Below, piece after piece: positions 28,701 to 43,560 of a stretch of DNA of 64,000 nucleotides. Origin of the DNA: Eledone cirrhosa (taxonomy: Eukaryota > Mollusca > Cephalopoda > Octopoda > Eledonidae); NCBI GenBank assembly GCA_964016885.1, contig OZ024744.1, forward strand, positions 111,126,536 to 111,190,535. The letters run 5' to 3'. A program made the translations under genes and the position numbers. Below the pieces are notes generated by a model. The model ran no database searches, was not told the origin of the DNA, and saw only the letters and a list, made by a program, of their open reading frames with translations. Position 1 is the first letter of the stretch; every line of letters begins with the position of its first letter.

Positions 28701-29744
28701 TCCACTATAACTTACCTTGCCCTGAACACAGTAAAACTACACAATCCTCTATAACTTACCTTGCTGTGAACACAGTAAAACTACACAATCCACTATGCCT
28801 TACCTTGCCCTGAACACAGTAAAACTACACAATCCACTATAACTTACTTTGCCATGAACACAGTAAAACTACACAATCCACTACAACTTACCTTGCACTG
28901 AACACAGTAAAACTACACAATCCACTATAAATTACCTTCCTCTGAACACAGTAAAACTACACAATCCACTATAACTTAACTGGCCCTGAACACGGTAACA
29001 CTACACAATCCACTCTAACTTACCTTGCCCAGAACAAAGTATAACTACGTAATCCACTATACCTTACCTTGCCCTGAACACAGTCAAACTACACAATCCA
29101 CTATAGCTTACATTGCTCTGAACACAGTAAAACTACACAATCCACTATAGCTTACCTTGCCCTGAACACAGTAAAACTACACAATCCACTATAAATTACC
29201 TTGCTCTGAACACAGTAAAATTACACAATCCACTATAACTTACCTTGCTCTGAACACAGTAAACCTACACAATCCACTATAAATTACCTTGCCCTGAACA
29301 CAGTAAAACTACACAATCCACTATAAGTTACCTTGCTCTGAACACAGTAAAACAACACAATCCACTATAACTTAACTGGCCCTGAACACAGTAAAACTAC
29401 ACAATCCACTATAACTTACCATGCCCTGAACACAGTAAAACTAAACAATCCACTATAACTTACATTGCCCTAAACACAGTAAAATTACACAAACCACTAT
29501 AAATTACCTTGCCCTGAACACAGTCAAACTACACAATCCACTATAGCTTACATTGCTCTGAACACAGTAAAACTACACAATCCACTATAGCTTACCTTGC
29601 CCTGAACACAGTAAAACTACACAATCCACTATAAATTACCTTGCTCTGAACACAGTAAAATTACACAATCCACTATAACTTACCTTGCTCTGAACACAGT
29701 AAAACTACACAATCCACTATTACTTACCTTGCTCTGAACACAGA
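25785..29744. repeat. 90-monomer HOR, copy 1 (3,960 bp)
   Basis: This is a 90-unit block built from two unequal relatives. The AACAAACATT marker occurs at 26465 and 28269 here, and at 30425 and 32229 in copy 2, giving alternating spacings of 41 and 49 units. Reading it against copy 2 base by base I saw two differences: CTATGAATT against CTATAAATT near 28004 and ACACAATCC against ACACGATCC near 27467. It contains the three-unit duplication at 28557-28820. Confidence 0.92.
28557..28820. repeat. Three-monomer tandem duplication (132 bp x 2)
   Basis: Units in the order AACTTACC, AATCCTCTATAAC/GCTGTG and ATGCCTTACC occur twice, at 28557-28688 and 28689-28820. AATCCTCT lies at 28611 and 28743. The same pair is in HOR copy 2 at 32517-32780. 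The third copy has a single set near 36477-36608. Confidence 0.88.
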
Positions 29745-32700
29745 AAAACTACACAATCCACTATAACTTACTTTGCCATGAACACAGTAAAACTACACAA
29801 TCCACTATTACTTACCTTGCTCTGAACACAGAAAAACTACACAATCCACTATAACTTACTTTGCCATGAACACAGTAAAACTACACAATCCACTATAACT
29901 TAACTGGCCCTGAACACAGTAACACTACACAATCAACTATAACTTACCTTGCTCTGAACACAGTAAAACTACACAATGCACTATAACTTACCTTGCACTG
30001 AACACAGTAAAACTACACAATCCACTATAAATTACCTTGTTCTGAACACAGTAAAACTACACAATCCGCTCTAAATTACCTTGCCCAGAACAAAGTAAAA
30101 CTATGTAATCCACTATACCTTACCTTGCCCTGAACACAGTGAAACTACACAATCCACTATAACTTACCTTGCTCTGAACACAGTAAAACTACACAATCCA
30201 CTATACCTTACCTTGCCCTGAACACAGTAAAACTACATAATCCACTATAGTTTACCTTACCCTGAACACAATAAAACTACACAATCCACTATAAATTACC
30301 TTGCTCTGAACACAATAAAACTACACAATCCACTATAACTTAACTGGCCCTGAACACAGTAAAACTACACAATCCACTATAACTTACCTTACCCTGAACA
30401 CAGTAAAACTACACAATCCACTATAACAAACATTGCCCTGAACACGGTAAAACTACACAAACCACTATAAATTACCTTGCCCTGAACACAGTAAAACTAC
30501 ATAATCCACTATAGTTTACCTTGCCCTGAACACAATAAAACTACACAATCCACTATAAATTACCTTGCCCTGAACACAGTAAAACTACACAATCCACTAT
30601 AACGTACCTTGCCCTGAACACAGTAAAACTACTTAATTCACTATAACTTACCTTACTCTGAACACAGTAAAATTACACAATCCACTATACCTTACCTTGC
30701 CCTGAACACAGTAAAACTACACAATCCACTATAACTTACCTTGCCCTAAACACAGTAAAACTACACAATCCTCTATAACTTACCTTGCTGTGAACACAGT
30801 AAAACTACACAATCCACTATGCCTTACCTTGCCCTGAACACAGTAAAACTACACAATCCACTATAACTTACTTTGCCATGAACACAGTAAAACTACACAA
30901 TCCACTACAACTTACCTTGCACTGAACACAGTAAAACTACACAATCCACTATAAATTACCTTCCTCTGAACACAGTAAAACTACACAATCCACTATAACT
31001 TAACTGGCCCTGAACACGGTAACACTACACAATCCACTCTAACTTACCTTGCCCAGAACAAAGTATAACTACGTAATCCACTATACCTTACCTTGCCCTG
31101 AACACAGTCAAACTACACAATCCACTATAGCTTACATTGCTCTGAACACAGTAAAACTACACAATCCACTATAGCTTACCTTGCCCTGAACACAGTAAAA
31201 CTACACAATCCACTATAAATTACCTTCCTCTGAACACAGTAAAATTACACAATCCACTATAACTTACCTTGCTCTGAACACAGTAAACCTACACAATCCA
31301 CTATAAATTACCTTGCCCTGAACACAGTAAAACTACACAATCCACTATAAGTTACCTTGCTCTGAACACAGTAAAACAACACAATCCACTATAACTTAAC
31401 TGGCCCTGAACACAGTAAAACTACACGATCCACTATAACTTACCATGCCCTGAACACAGTAAAACTAAACAATCCACTATAACTTACATTGCCCTGAACA
31501 CAGTAAAATTACACAAACCACTATAAATTACCTTGCCCGGAACACAGTAAAACTACACAATCCACTATAGTTTACCTTGCCCTGAACACAGTAAAACTAC
31601 ACAATCCACTATTACTTACCTTGCTCTGAACACAGTAAAACTACACAATCCACTATTACTTACCTTGCTCTGAACACAGAAAAACTACACAATCCACTAT
31701 AACTTACTTTGCCATGAACACAGTAAAACTACACAATCCACTATTATTTACCTTGCTCTGAACACAGAAAAACTACACAATCCACTATAACTTACTTTGC
31801 CATGAACACAGTAAAACTACACAATCCACTATAACTTAACTGGCCCTGAACACAGTAACACTACACAATCAACTATAACTTACCTTGCTCTGAACACAGT
31901 AAAACTACACAATGCACTATAACTTACCTTGCACTGAACACAGTAAAACTACACAATCCACTATAAATTACCTTGTTCTGAACACAGTAGAACTACACAA
32001 TCCACTCTAAATTACCTTGCCCAGAACAAAGTAAAACTATGTAATCCACTATACCTTACCTTGCCCTGAACACAGTGAAACTACACAATCCACTATAACT
32101 TACCTTGCTCTGAACACAGTAAAACTACACAATCCACTATACCTTACCTTGCCCTGAACACAGTAAAACTACATAATCCACTATAGTTTACCTTACCCTG
32201 AACACAGTAAAACTACACAATCCACTATAACAAACATTGCCCTGAACACGGTAAAACTACACAAACCACTATAAATTACCTTGCCCTGAACACAGTAAAA
32301 CTACATAATCCACTATAGTTTACCTTGCCCTGAACACAATAAAACTACACAATCCACTATAAATTACCTTGCCCTGAACACAGTAAAACTACACAATCCA
32401 CTATAACGTACCTTGCCCTGAACACAGTAAAACTACTTAATTAGCTATAACTTACCTTGCTCTGAACACAGTAAAACTACACAATCCACTATACCTTACC
32501 TTGCCCTGAACACAGTAAAACTACACAATCCACTATAACTTACCTTGCCCTGAACACAGTAAAACTACACAATCCTCTATAACTTACCTTGCTGTGAACA
32601 CAGTAAAACTACACAATCCACTATGCCTTACCTTGCCCTGAACACAGTAAAACTACACAATCCACTATAACTTACCTTGCCCTGAACACAGTAAAACTAC

Positions 32701-33704
32701 ACAATCCTCTATAACTTACCTTGCTGTGAACACAGTAAAACTACACAATCCACTATGCCTTACCTTGCCCTGAACACAGTAAAACTACACAATCCACTAT
32801 AACTTACTTTGCCATGAACACAGTAAAACTACACAATCCACTACAACTTACCTTGCACTGAACACAGTAAAACTACACAATCCACTATAAATTACCTTCC
32901 TCTGAACACAGTAAAACTACACAATCCACTATAACTTAACTGGCCCTGAACACGGTAACACTACACAATCCACTCTAACTTACCTTGCCCAGAACAAAGT
33001 ATAACTACGTAATCCACTATACCTTACCTTGCCCTGAACACAGTCAAACTACACAATCCACTATAGCTTACATTGCTCTGAACACAGTAAAACTACACAA
33101 TCCACTATAGCTTACCTTGCCCTGAACACAGTAAAACTACACAATCCACTATAAATTACCTTGCTCTGAACACAGTAAAATTACACAATCCACTATAACT
33201 TACCTTGCTCTGAACACAGTAAACCTACACAATCCACTATAAATTACCTTGCCCTGAACACAGTAAAACTACACAATCCACTATAAGTTACCTTGCTCTG
33301 AACACAGTAAAACAACACAATCCACTATAACTTAACTGGCCCTGAACACAGTAAAACTACACAATCCACTATAACTTACCATGCCCTGAACACAGTAAAA
33401 CTAAACAATCCACTATAACTTACATTGCCCTAAACACAGTAAAATTACACAAACCACTATAAATTACCTTGCCCTGAACACAGTCAAACTACACAATCCA
33501 CTATAGCTTACATTGCTCTGAACACAGTAAAACTACACAATCCACTATAGCTTACCTTGCCCTGAACACAGTAAAACTACACAATCCACTATAAATTACC
33601 TTGCTCTGAACACAGTAAAATTACACAATCCACTATAACTTACCTTGCTCTGAACACAGTAAAACTACACAATCCACTATTACTTACCTTGCTCTGAACA
33701 CAGA
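29745..33704. repeat. 90-monomer HOR, copy 2 (3,960 bp)
   Basis: This is the second copy of the 90-unit block, in register with copy 1 and nearly identical. The fused lineage-marker units are at 29965 and 31901 and the three-unit duplication is at 32517-32780. The only private change I noticed against both neighbours is ACACGATCC near 31427. It shares TACCTTCCTC near 31223 with copy 1, where copy 3 has TACCTTGCTC. Confidence 0.92.
32517..32780. repeat. Three-monomer tandem duplication in 90-mer copy 2
   Basis: This is the counterpart of 28557-28820 exactly 3,960 bp downstream, with the same two three-unit copies (32517-32648 and 32649-32780). Confidence 0.88.
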
Positions 33705-36608
33705 AAAACTACACAATCCACTATAACTTACTTTGCCATGAACACAGTAAAACTACACAATCCACTATTACTTACCTTGCTCTGAACACAGAAAAACTAC
33801 ACAATCCACTATAACTTACTTTGCCATGAACACAGTAAAACTACACAATCCACTATAACTTAACTGGCCCTGAACACAGTAACACTACACAATCAACTAT
33901 AACTTACCTTGCTCTGAACACAGTAAAACTACACAATGCACTATAACTTACCTTGCACTGAACACAGTAAAACTACACAATCCACTATAAATTACCTTGT
34001 TCTGAACACAGTAAAACTACACAATCCGCTCTAAATTACCTTGCCCAGAACAAAGTAAAACTATGTAATCCACTATACCTTACCTTGCCCTGAACACAGT
34101 GAAACTACACAATCCACTATAACTTACCTTGCTCTGAACACAGTAAAACTACACAATCCACTATACCTTACCTTGCCCTGAACACAGTAAAACTACATAA
34201 TCCACTATAGTTTACCTTACCCTGAACACAATAAAACTACACAATCCACTATAAATTACCTTGCTCTGAACACAATAAAACTACACAATCCACTATAACT
34301 TAACTGGCCCTGAACACAGTAAAACTACACAATCCACTATAACTTACCTTACCCTGAACACAGTAAAACTACACAATCCACTATAACAAACATTGCCCTG
34401 AACACGGTAAAACTACACAAACCACTATAAATTACCTTGCCCTGAACACAGTAAAACTACATAATCCACTATAGTTTACCTTGCCCTGAACACAATAAAA
34501 CTACACAATCCACTATAAATTACCTTGCCCTGAACACAGTAAAACTACACAATCCACTATAACGTACCTTGCCCTGAACACAGTAAAACTACTTAATTCA
34601 CTATAACTTACCTTACTCTGAACACAGTAAAATTACACAATCCACTATACCTTACCTTGCCCTGAACACAGTAAAACTACACAATCCACTATAACTTACC
34701 TTGCCCTAAACACAGTAAAACTACACAATCCTCTATAACTTACCTTGCTGTGAACACAGTAAAACTACACAATCCACTATGCCTTACCTTGCCCTGAACA
34801 CAGTAAAACTACACAATCCACTATAACTTACTTTGCCATGAACACAGTAAAACTACACAATCCACTACAACTTACCTTGCACTGAACACAGTAAAACTAC
34901 ACAATCCACTATAAATTACCTTCCTCTGAACACAGTAAAACTACACAATCCACTATAACTTAACTGGCCCTGAACACGGTAACACTACACAATCCACTCT
35001 AACTTACCTTGCCCAGAACAAAGTATAACTACGTAATCCACTATACCTTACCTTGCCCTGAACACAGTCAAACTACACAATCCACTATAGCTTACATTGC
35101 TCTGAACACAGTAAAACTACACAATCCACTATAGCTTACCTTGCCCTGAACACAGTAAAACTACACAATCCACTATAAATTACCTTGCTCTGAACACAGT
35201 AAAATTACACAATCCACTATAACTTACCTTGCTCTGAACACAGTAAACCTACACAATCCACTATAAATTACCTTGCCCTGAACACAGTAAAACTACACAA
35301 TCCACTATAAGTTACCTTGCTCTGAACACAGTAAAACAACACAATCCACTATAACTTAACTGGCCCTGAACACAGTAAAACTACACAATCCACTATAACT
35401 TACCATGCCCTGAACACAGTAAAACTAAACAATCCACTATAACTTACATTGCCCTGAACACAGTAAAATTACACAAACCACTATAAATTACCTTGCCCGG
35501 AACACAGTAAAACTACACAATCCACTATAGTTTACCTTGCCCTGAACACAGTAAAACTACACAATCCACTATTACTTACCTTGCTCTGAACACAGTAAAA
35601 CTACACAATCCACTATTACTTACCTTGCTCTGAACACAGAAAAACTACACAATCCACTATAACTTACTTTGCCATGAACACAGTAAAACTACACAATCCA
35701 CTATTATTTACCTTGCTCTGAACACAGAAAAACTACACAATCCACTATAACTTACTTTGCCATGAACACAGTAAAACTACACAATCCACTATAACTTAAC
35801 TGGCCCTGAACACAGTAACACTACACAATCAACTATAACTTACCTTGCTCTGAACACAGTAAAACTACACAATGCACTATAACTTACCTTGCACTGAACA
35901 CAGTAAAACTACACAATCCACTATAAATTACCTTGTTCTGAACACAGTAGAACTACACAATCCACTCTAAATTACCTTGCCCAGAACAAAGTAAAACTAT
36001 GTAATCCACTATACCTTACCTTGCCCTGAACACAGTGAAACTACACAATCCACTATAACTTACCTTGCTCTGAACACAGTAAAACTACACAATCCACTAT
36101 ACCTTACCTTGCCCTGAACACAGTAAAACTACATAATCCACTATAGTTTACCTTACCCTGAACACAGTAAAACTACACAATCCACTATAACAAACATTGC
36201 CCTGAACACGGTAAAACTACACAAACCACTATAAATTACCTTGCCCTGAACACAGTAAAACTACATAATCCACTATAGTTTACCTTGCCCTGAACACAAT
36301 AAAACTACACAATCCACTATAAATTACCTTGCCCTGAACACAGTAAAACTACACAATCCACTATAACGTACCTTGCCCTGAACACAGTAAAACTACTTAA
36401 TTAGCTATAACTTACCTTGCTCTGAACACAGTAAAACTACACAATCCACTATACCTTACCTTGCCCTGAACACAGTAAAACTACACAATCCACTATAACT
36501 TACCTTGCCCTGAACACAGTAAAACTACACAATCCTCTATAACTTACCTTGCTGTGAACACAGTAAAACTACACAATCCACTATGCCTTACCTTGCCCTG
36601 AACACAGT
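33705..36608. repeat. 90-monomer HOR, copy 3, first 66 units
   Basis: This follows copies 1 and 2 for 66 units and then departs. At 36609 the unit is TATTACTTACATTG, whereas copies 1 and 2 (28689, 32649) have the start of the second three-unit duplicate. The markers at 34385 and 36189 keep the 49/41 spacing. The three-unit duplication is thus private to copies 1 and 2, or it was lost here by the exchange that ended the copy. Confidence 0.9.
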
Positions 36609-38016
36609 AAAACTACACAATCCACTATTACTTACATTGCTCTGAACACAGAAAAACTACACAATCCACTATAACTTACTTTGCCATGAACACAGTAAAA
36701 CTACACAATCCACTACAACTTACCTTGCACTGAACAGAGTAAAACTACACAATCCACTATAAATTACCTTCCTCTGAACACAGTAAAACTACACAATCCA
36801 CTATAACTTAACTGGCCCTGAACACGGTAACACTACACAATCCACTCTAACTTACCTTGCCCAGAACAAATTATAACTACGTAATCCACTATACCTTACC
36901 TTGCCCTAAACACAGTCAAACTACACAATCCACTATAGCTTACATTGCTCTGAACACAGTAAAACTACACAATCCACTATAGCTTACCTTGCCCTGAACA
37001 CAGTAAAACTACACAATCCACTATAAATTACCTTGCTCTGAACACAGTAAAATTACACAATCCACTATAACTTACCTTCCTCTGAACACAGTAAACCTAC
37101 ACAATCCACTATAAATTACCTTGCCCTGAACACAGTAAAACTACACAATCCACTATAAGTTACCTTGCCCTGAACACAGTAAAACTACACAATCCACTAT
37201 AACTTAACTGGCCCTGAACACAGTAAAACTACACAATCCACTATAACTTACCATGCCCTGAACACAGTAAAACTAAACAATCCACTATAACTTACATTGC
37301 CCTGAACACAGTAAAATTACACAAACCACTATAAATTACCTTGCCCGGAACACAGTAAAACTACACAATCCACTATAGTTTACCTTGCCCTGAACACAGC
37401 AAAACTACACAATCCACTATAAATTACCTTGCCCTGAACACAGTAAAACTACACAATCCACTATAACTTACCTTGCCCTGGACACAGTAAAACTACACAA
37501 TCCACTATAACTTACCTTGCTCTGAACACAGTAAAACTACACAATCCACTATACCTTACCTTGGCCTGAACACAGTAAAACTACACAATCCACTATAACT
37601 TACCTTGCACTGAACACAGTAAAACTACACAATCCACTATAACTTGCCTTGCCCTGAACACAGAAAAAGTACACAATCCACTATAACTTACTTTGCCATG
37701 AACACAGTAAAACTACACAATCTACTATAACTCACCCTGCACTGAACACAGTAAAACTACACAATCCACTATAGTTTACCTTGCCCTGAACACAGTAAAA
37801 CTACACAATCCACTATAGCGTACCTTTCCCTGAACACAGTAAAACTACTTAATTCACTATAACTTACCTTGCTCTGAACACAGTAAAACTACACAATCCA
37901 CTATACCTTACCTTGCCCTGAACACAGTAAAACTACACAATCCACTATAGCTTACATTGCCCTGAACACAGTAAAACTACACAATCCACTATAAATTACC
38001 TTGCTCTGAACACAGT
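36609..38016. repeat. Transition block between two HOR domains
   Basis: About 32 units link the 3,960-bp domain to the 2,772-bp duplication. The first part repeats the CTACAAC to AGTTTACC order of the 1,980-bp family with private changes (AACAAATTATAAC near 36866, CCCTAAAC near 36904). From about 37440 it changes to a series with TGGACACAG, GAAAAAGTAC, AATCTACTATAAC and ACTCACCCTG. This series is not shared with the left half of the window and is closest to 48880-49020 and 51290-51400. No marker unit and no non-satellite base was seen. Confidence 0.7.
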
Positions 38017-40788
38017 AAAACTACACAATGCACTATAACTTACTTTGCCATGAACACAGTAAAACTACACAATCCACTATAACGTACCTTTCCCTGAACA
38101 CAGTAAAACTACTTAATTCACTATAACTTACCTTGCTCTGAACACAGTAAAACTACACAGTCCACTATACCTTACCTTGCCCTGAACACAGCAAAACTAC
38201 ACAATCCACTATAAATTACCTTGCCCTGAACACAGTAAAACTACACAATCCACTATTACTTACCTTGCCCTGAACACAGAATAACTACACAATCCACTAT
38301 AACTTAACTGGCCCTGAACACAGTAAAACTACACAATCCACTATTACTTACCTTGCTCTGAACACAGTAAAACTACACAATCCACTATTACTTACCTTGC
38401 TCTGAACACAGACAAACTACACAATCCAGTATAACTTACTTTGCCATGAACACAGTAAAACTACACAATCCACTATTACTTACCTTGCTCTGAACACAGA
38501 AAAACTACACAATCCACTATAACTTACTTTGCCATGAACACAGTAAAACTACACAATCCACTATAAATTAACTGGCCCTGAACACAGTAACACTACACAA
38601 TCAACTATAACTTTCCTTGCTCTGAACACAGTAAAACTACACAATGCACTATAACTTAATTTGCCATGAACACAGTAAAACTACACAATCAACTATAACT
38701 TACCTTGCACTGAACACAGTAAAACTACACAATCCACTATAAATTACCTTGTTCTGAACACAGTAAAACTACACAATCCACTCTAACTTACCTTGCCCAG
38801 AACAAAGTAAAACTACGTAATCCACTATACCTTACCTTGCCCTGAACACAGTGAAACTACACAATCCACTATAACTTACCTTGCTCTGAACACAATAAAA
38901 CTACACAATCCACTATAAATTACCTTGCTCTGAACACAATAAAACTACACAATCCACTATAACTTAACTGGCCCTGAACACAGTAAAACTACACAATCCA
39001 CTATAACTTACCTTGCCCTGAACACAGTAAAACTACACAATCCACTATAACAAACATTACCCTTAACACGGTAAATCTACACAAACCACTATAAATTACC
39101 TTGCCCTGAACACAGTAAAACTACATAATCCACTATAGTTTACCTTGCCCTGAACACAATAAAACTACACAATCCACTATAAATTACCTTGCCCTGAACA
39201 CAGTAAAACTACACAATCCACTATAACGTACCTTGCCCTGAACACAGTAAAACTACTTAATTCACTATAACTTAACTTGCTCTGAACACAGTAAAACTAC
39301 ACAATCCACAATACCTTACCTTGCCCTGAACACAGTAAAACTACACAATCCACTATAACTTACCTTGCCCTGAACACAGTAAAACTACACAATCCTCTAT
39401 AACTTACCTTGCTGTGAACACAGTAAAACTACACAATCCACTATGCCTTACCTTGCCCTGAACACAGTAAAACTACACAATCCACTATAACTTACTTTGC
39501 CATGAACACAGTAAAATTACACAATCCACTACAACTTACCTTGCACTGAACACAGTAAAACTACACAATCCACTATAAATTACCTTCCTCTGAACACAGT
39601 AAAACTACACAATCCACTATAACTTAACTGGCCCTGAACACAGTAACACTACACAATCCACTCTAACTTACCTTGCCCAGAATAAAGTATAACTACGTAA
39701 TCCACTATACCTTACCTTGCCCTGAACACAGTCAAACTACACAATCCACTATAGCTTACATTGCTCTGAACACAGTAAAACTAAACAATCCACTATAGCT
39801 TACCTTGCCCTGAACACAGTAAAACTACACAATCCACTATAGCTTGCCTTGCCCTGAACACAGAAAAACTAAACAATCCACTATAACTTACATTGCCCTG
39901 AACACAGTAAAACTACACAATCCACTATAAATTACCTTGCTCTGAACACAGTAAACCTACACAATCCACTATAAATTACCTTGCCCTGAACACAGTAAAA
40001 CTACACCATCCACTATAAGTTACCTTGCTCTGAACACAGTAAAACAACACAATCCGCTATAACTTAACTGGCCCTGAACACAGTAAAACTACACAATCCA
40101 CTATAACTTACCATGCCCTGAACACAGTAAAACTAAACAATCCACTATAACTTACATTGCCCTGAACACAGTAAAATTACACAAACCACTATAAATTACC
40201 TTGCCCGGAACACAGTAAAACTACACAATCCACTATAGTTTACCTTGCCCTGAACACAGTAAAACTACACAATCCACTATAAATTACCTTGCCCTGAGCA
40301 CAGTAAAACTACACAATCCACTATAGCTTACATTGCTCTGAACACAGTAAAACTACACAATCCATTATAGCTTACCTTGCCCTGAAAACAGTGGAACTAC
40401 ACAATCCACTATAAATTACCTTGCCCTGAACACAGTAAAACTACACAATCCACTATAACTTACCTTGCTCTGAACACAGTAAAACTACACAATCCACTAT
40501 AACTTACTTTGCCATGAACACAGGAAAAATACACAATCCACTATAACTTACCTTGCACTGAACACAGTAAAACTACACAATCTACTATAGTTTACCTTGC
40601 CCTGAACACAGTAAAACTACACAATCCACTATAACGTACCTTGCCCTGAACACAGTAAAACTACTTAATTCACTATAACTTACCTTGCTCTGAACACAGT
40701 AAAACTACACAATCCACTATACCTTACCTTGCCCTGAACACAGTAAAACTACACAATCCACTATAGCTTACATTGCTCTGAACACAGT
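38017..40788. repeat. 63-monomer tandem duplication, copy 1 (2,772 bp)
   Basis: This block is repeated directly at 40789 with every rare variant in the same place. Examples at 2,772-bp spacing are ACGTACCTTTCC (38081, 40853), CTTAATTTGCC (38655, 41427), CATTACCCTTAACACGG (39055, 41827), AATCCGCT (40052, 42824) and CACAGGAAAAATAC (40519, 43291). I found no difference between the two copies by eye. It contains one AACAAACATT marker (39049) with the CCCTTAAC subtype also present at 50005, 53041 and 54845. Confidence 0.92.
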
Positions 40789-43560
40789 AAAACTACACAA
40801 TGCACTATAACTTACTTTGCCATGAACACAGTAAAACTACACAATCCACTATAACGTACCTTTCCCTGAACACAGTAAAACTACTTAATTCACTATAACT
40901 TACCTTGCTCTGAACACAGTAAAACTACACAGTCCACTATACCTTACCTTGCCCTGAACACAGCAAAACTACACAATCCACTATAAATTACCTTGCCCTG
41001 AACACAGTAAAACTACACAATCCACTATTACTTACCTTGCCCTGAACACAGAATAACTACACAATCCACTATAACTTAACTGGCCCTGAACACAGTAAAA
41101 CTACACAATCCACTATTACTTACCTTGCTCTGAACACAGTAAAACTACACAATCCACTATTACTTACCTTGCTCTGAACACAGACAAACTACACAATCCA
41201 GTATAACTTACTTTGCCATGAACACAGTAAAACTACACAATCCACTATTACTTACCTTGCTCTGAACACAGAAAAACTACACAATCCACTATAACTTACT
41301 TTGCCATGAACACAGTAAAACTACACAATCCACTATAAATTAACTGGCCCTGAACACAGTAACACTACACAATCAACTATAACTTTCCTTGCTCTGAACA
41401 CAGTAAAACTACACAATGCACTATAACTTAATTTGCCATGAACACAGTAAAACTACACAATCAACTATAACTTACCTTGCACTGAACACAGTAAAACTAC
41501 ACAATCCACTATAAATTACCTTGTTCTGAACACAGTAAAACTACACAATCCACTCTAACTTACCTTGCCCAGAACAAAGTAAAACTACGTAATCCACTAT
41601 ACCTTACCTTGCCCTGAACACAGTGAAACTACACAATCCACTATAACTTACCTTGCTCTGAACACAATAAAACTACACAATCCACTATAAATTACCTTGC
41701 TCTGAACACAATAAAACTACACAATCCACTATAACTTAACTGGCCCTGAACACAGTAAAACTACACAATCCACTATAACTTACCTTGCCCTGAACACAGT
41801 AAAACTACACAATCCACTATAACAAACATTACCCTTAACACGGTAAATCTACACAAACCACTATAAATTACCTTGCCCTGAACACAGTAAAACTACATAA
41901 TCCACTATAGTTTACCTTGCCCTGAACACAATAAAACTACACAATCCACTATAAATTACCTTGCCCTGAACACAGTAAAACTACACAATCCACTATAACG
42001 TACCTTGCCCTGAACACAGTAAAACTACTTAATTCACTATAACTTAACTTGCTCTGAACACAGTAAAACTACACAATCCACAATACCTTACCTTGCCCTG
42101 AACACAGTAAAACTACACAATCCACTATAACTTACCTTGCCCTGAACACAGTAAAACTACACAATCCTCTATAACTTACCTTGCTGTGAACACAGTAAAA
42201 CTACACAATCCACTATGCCTTACCTTGCCCTGAACACAGTAAAACTACACAATCCACTATAACTTACTTTGCCATGAACACAGTAAAATTACACAATCCA
42301 CTACAACTTACCTTGCACTGAACACAGTAAAACTACACAATCCACTATAAATTACCTTCCTCTGAACACAGTAAAACTACACAATCCACTATAACTTAAC
42401 TGGCCCTGAACACAGTAACACTACACAATCCACTCTAACTTACCTTGCCCAGAATAAAGTATAACTACGTAATCCACTATACCTTACCTTGCCCTGAACA
42501 CAGTCAAACTACACAATCCACTATAGCTTACATTGCTCTGAACACAGTAAAACTAAACAATCCACTATAGCTTACCTTGCCCTGAACACAGTAAAACTAC
42601 ACAATCCACTATAGCTTGCCTTGCCCTGAACACAGAAAAACTAAACAATCCACTATAACTTACATTGCCCTGAACACAGTAAAACTACACAATCCACTAT
42701 AAATTACCTTGCTCTGAACACAGTAAACCTACACAATCCACTATAAATTACCTTGCCCTGAACACAGTAAAACTACACCATCCACTATAAGTTACCTTGC
42801 TCTGAACACAGTAAAACAACACAATCCGCTATAACTTAACTGGCCCTGAACACAGTAAAACTACACAATCCACTATAACTTACCATGCCCTGAACACAGT
42901 AAAACTAAACAATCCACTATAACTTACATTGCCCTGAACACAGTAAAATTACACAAACCACTATAAATTACCTTGCCCGGAACACAGTAAAACTACACAA
43001 TCCACTATAGTTTACCTTGCCCTGAACACAGTAAAACTACACAATCCACTATAAATTACCTTGCCCTGAGCACAGTAAAACTACACAATCCACTATAGCT
43101 TACATTGCTCTGAACACAGTAAAACTACACAATCCATTATAGCTTACCTTGCCCTGAAAACAGTGGAACTACACAATCCACTATAAATTACCTTGCCCTG
43201 AACACAGTAAAACTACACAATCCACTATAACTTACCTTGCTCTGAACACAGTAAAACTACACAATCCACTATAACTTACTTTGCCATGAACACAGGAAAA
43301 ATACACAATCCACTATAACTTACCTTGCACTGAACACAGTAAAACTACACAATCTACTATAGTTTACCTTGCCCTGAACACAGTAAAACTACACAATCCA
43401 CTATAACGTACCTTGCCCTGAACACAGTAAAACTACTTAATTCACTATAACTTACCTTGCTCTGAACACAGTAAAACTACACAATCCACTATACCTTACC
43501 TTGCCCTGAACACAGTAAAACTACACAATCCACTATAGCTTACATTGCTCTGAACACAGT
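40789..43560. repeat. 63-monomer tandem duplication, copy 2 (2,772 bp)
   Basis: This is the second copy, starting with the AATGCACTATAAC unit exactly as at 38017 and ending at 43560. There the next unit is AAATTACC rather than another AATGCAC unit. The junction at 40788/40789 joins an AGCTTACATTGCTCTG unit to AATGCACTATAAC. The left border at 38016/38017 has an AAATTACCTTGCTCTG unit instead. Both share GCTCTGAACACAGT just before the break, so the exchange was probably in that shared part. Confidence 0.92.

Noticed and set aside
25785..43560. Near-identical copies as assembly duplication
   Set aside because: Not excluded, but copies carry a few distinct private variants (near 27467, 28004, 31223, 31427) and end at different units, as real exchange would leave. 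Long-read support would decide.
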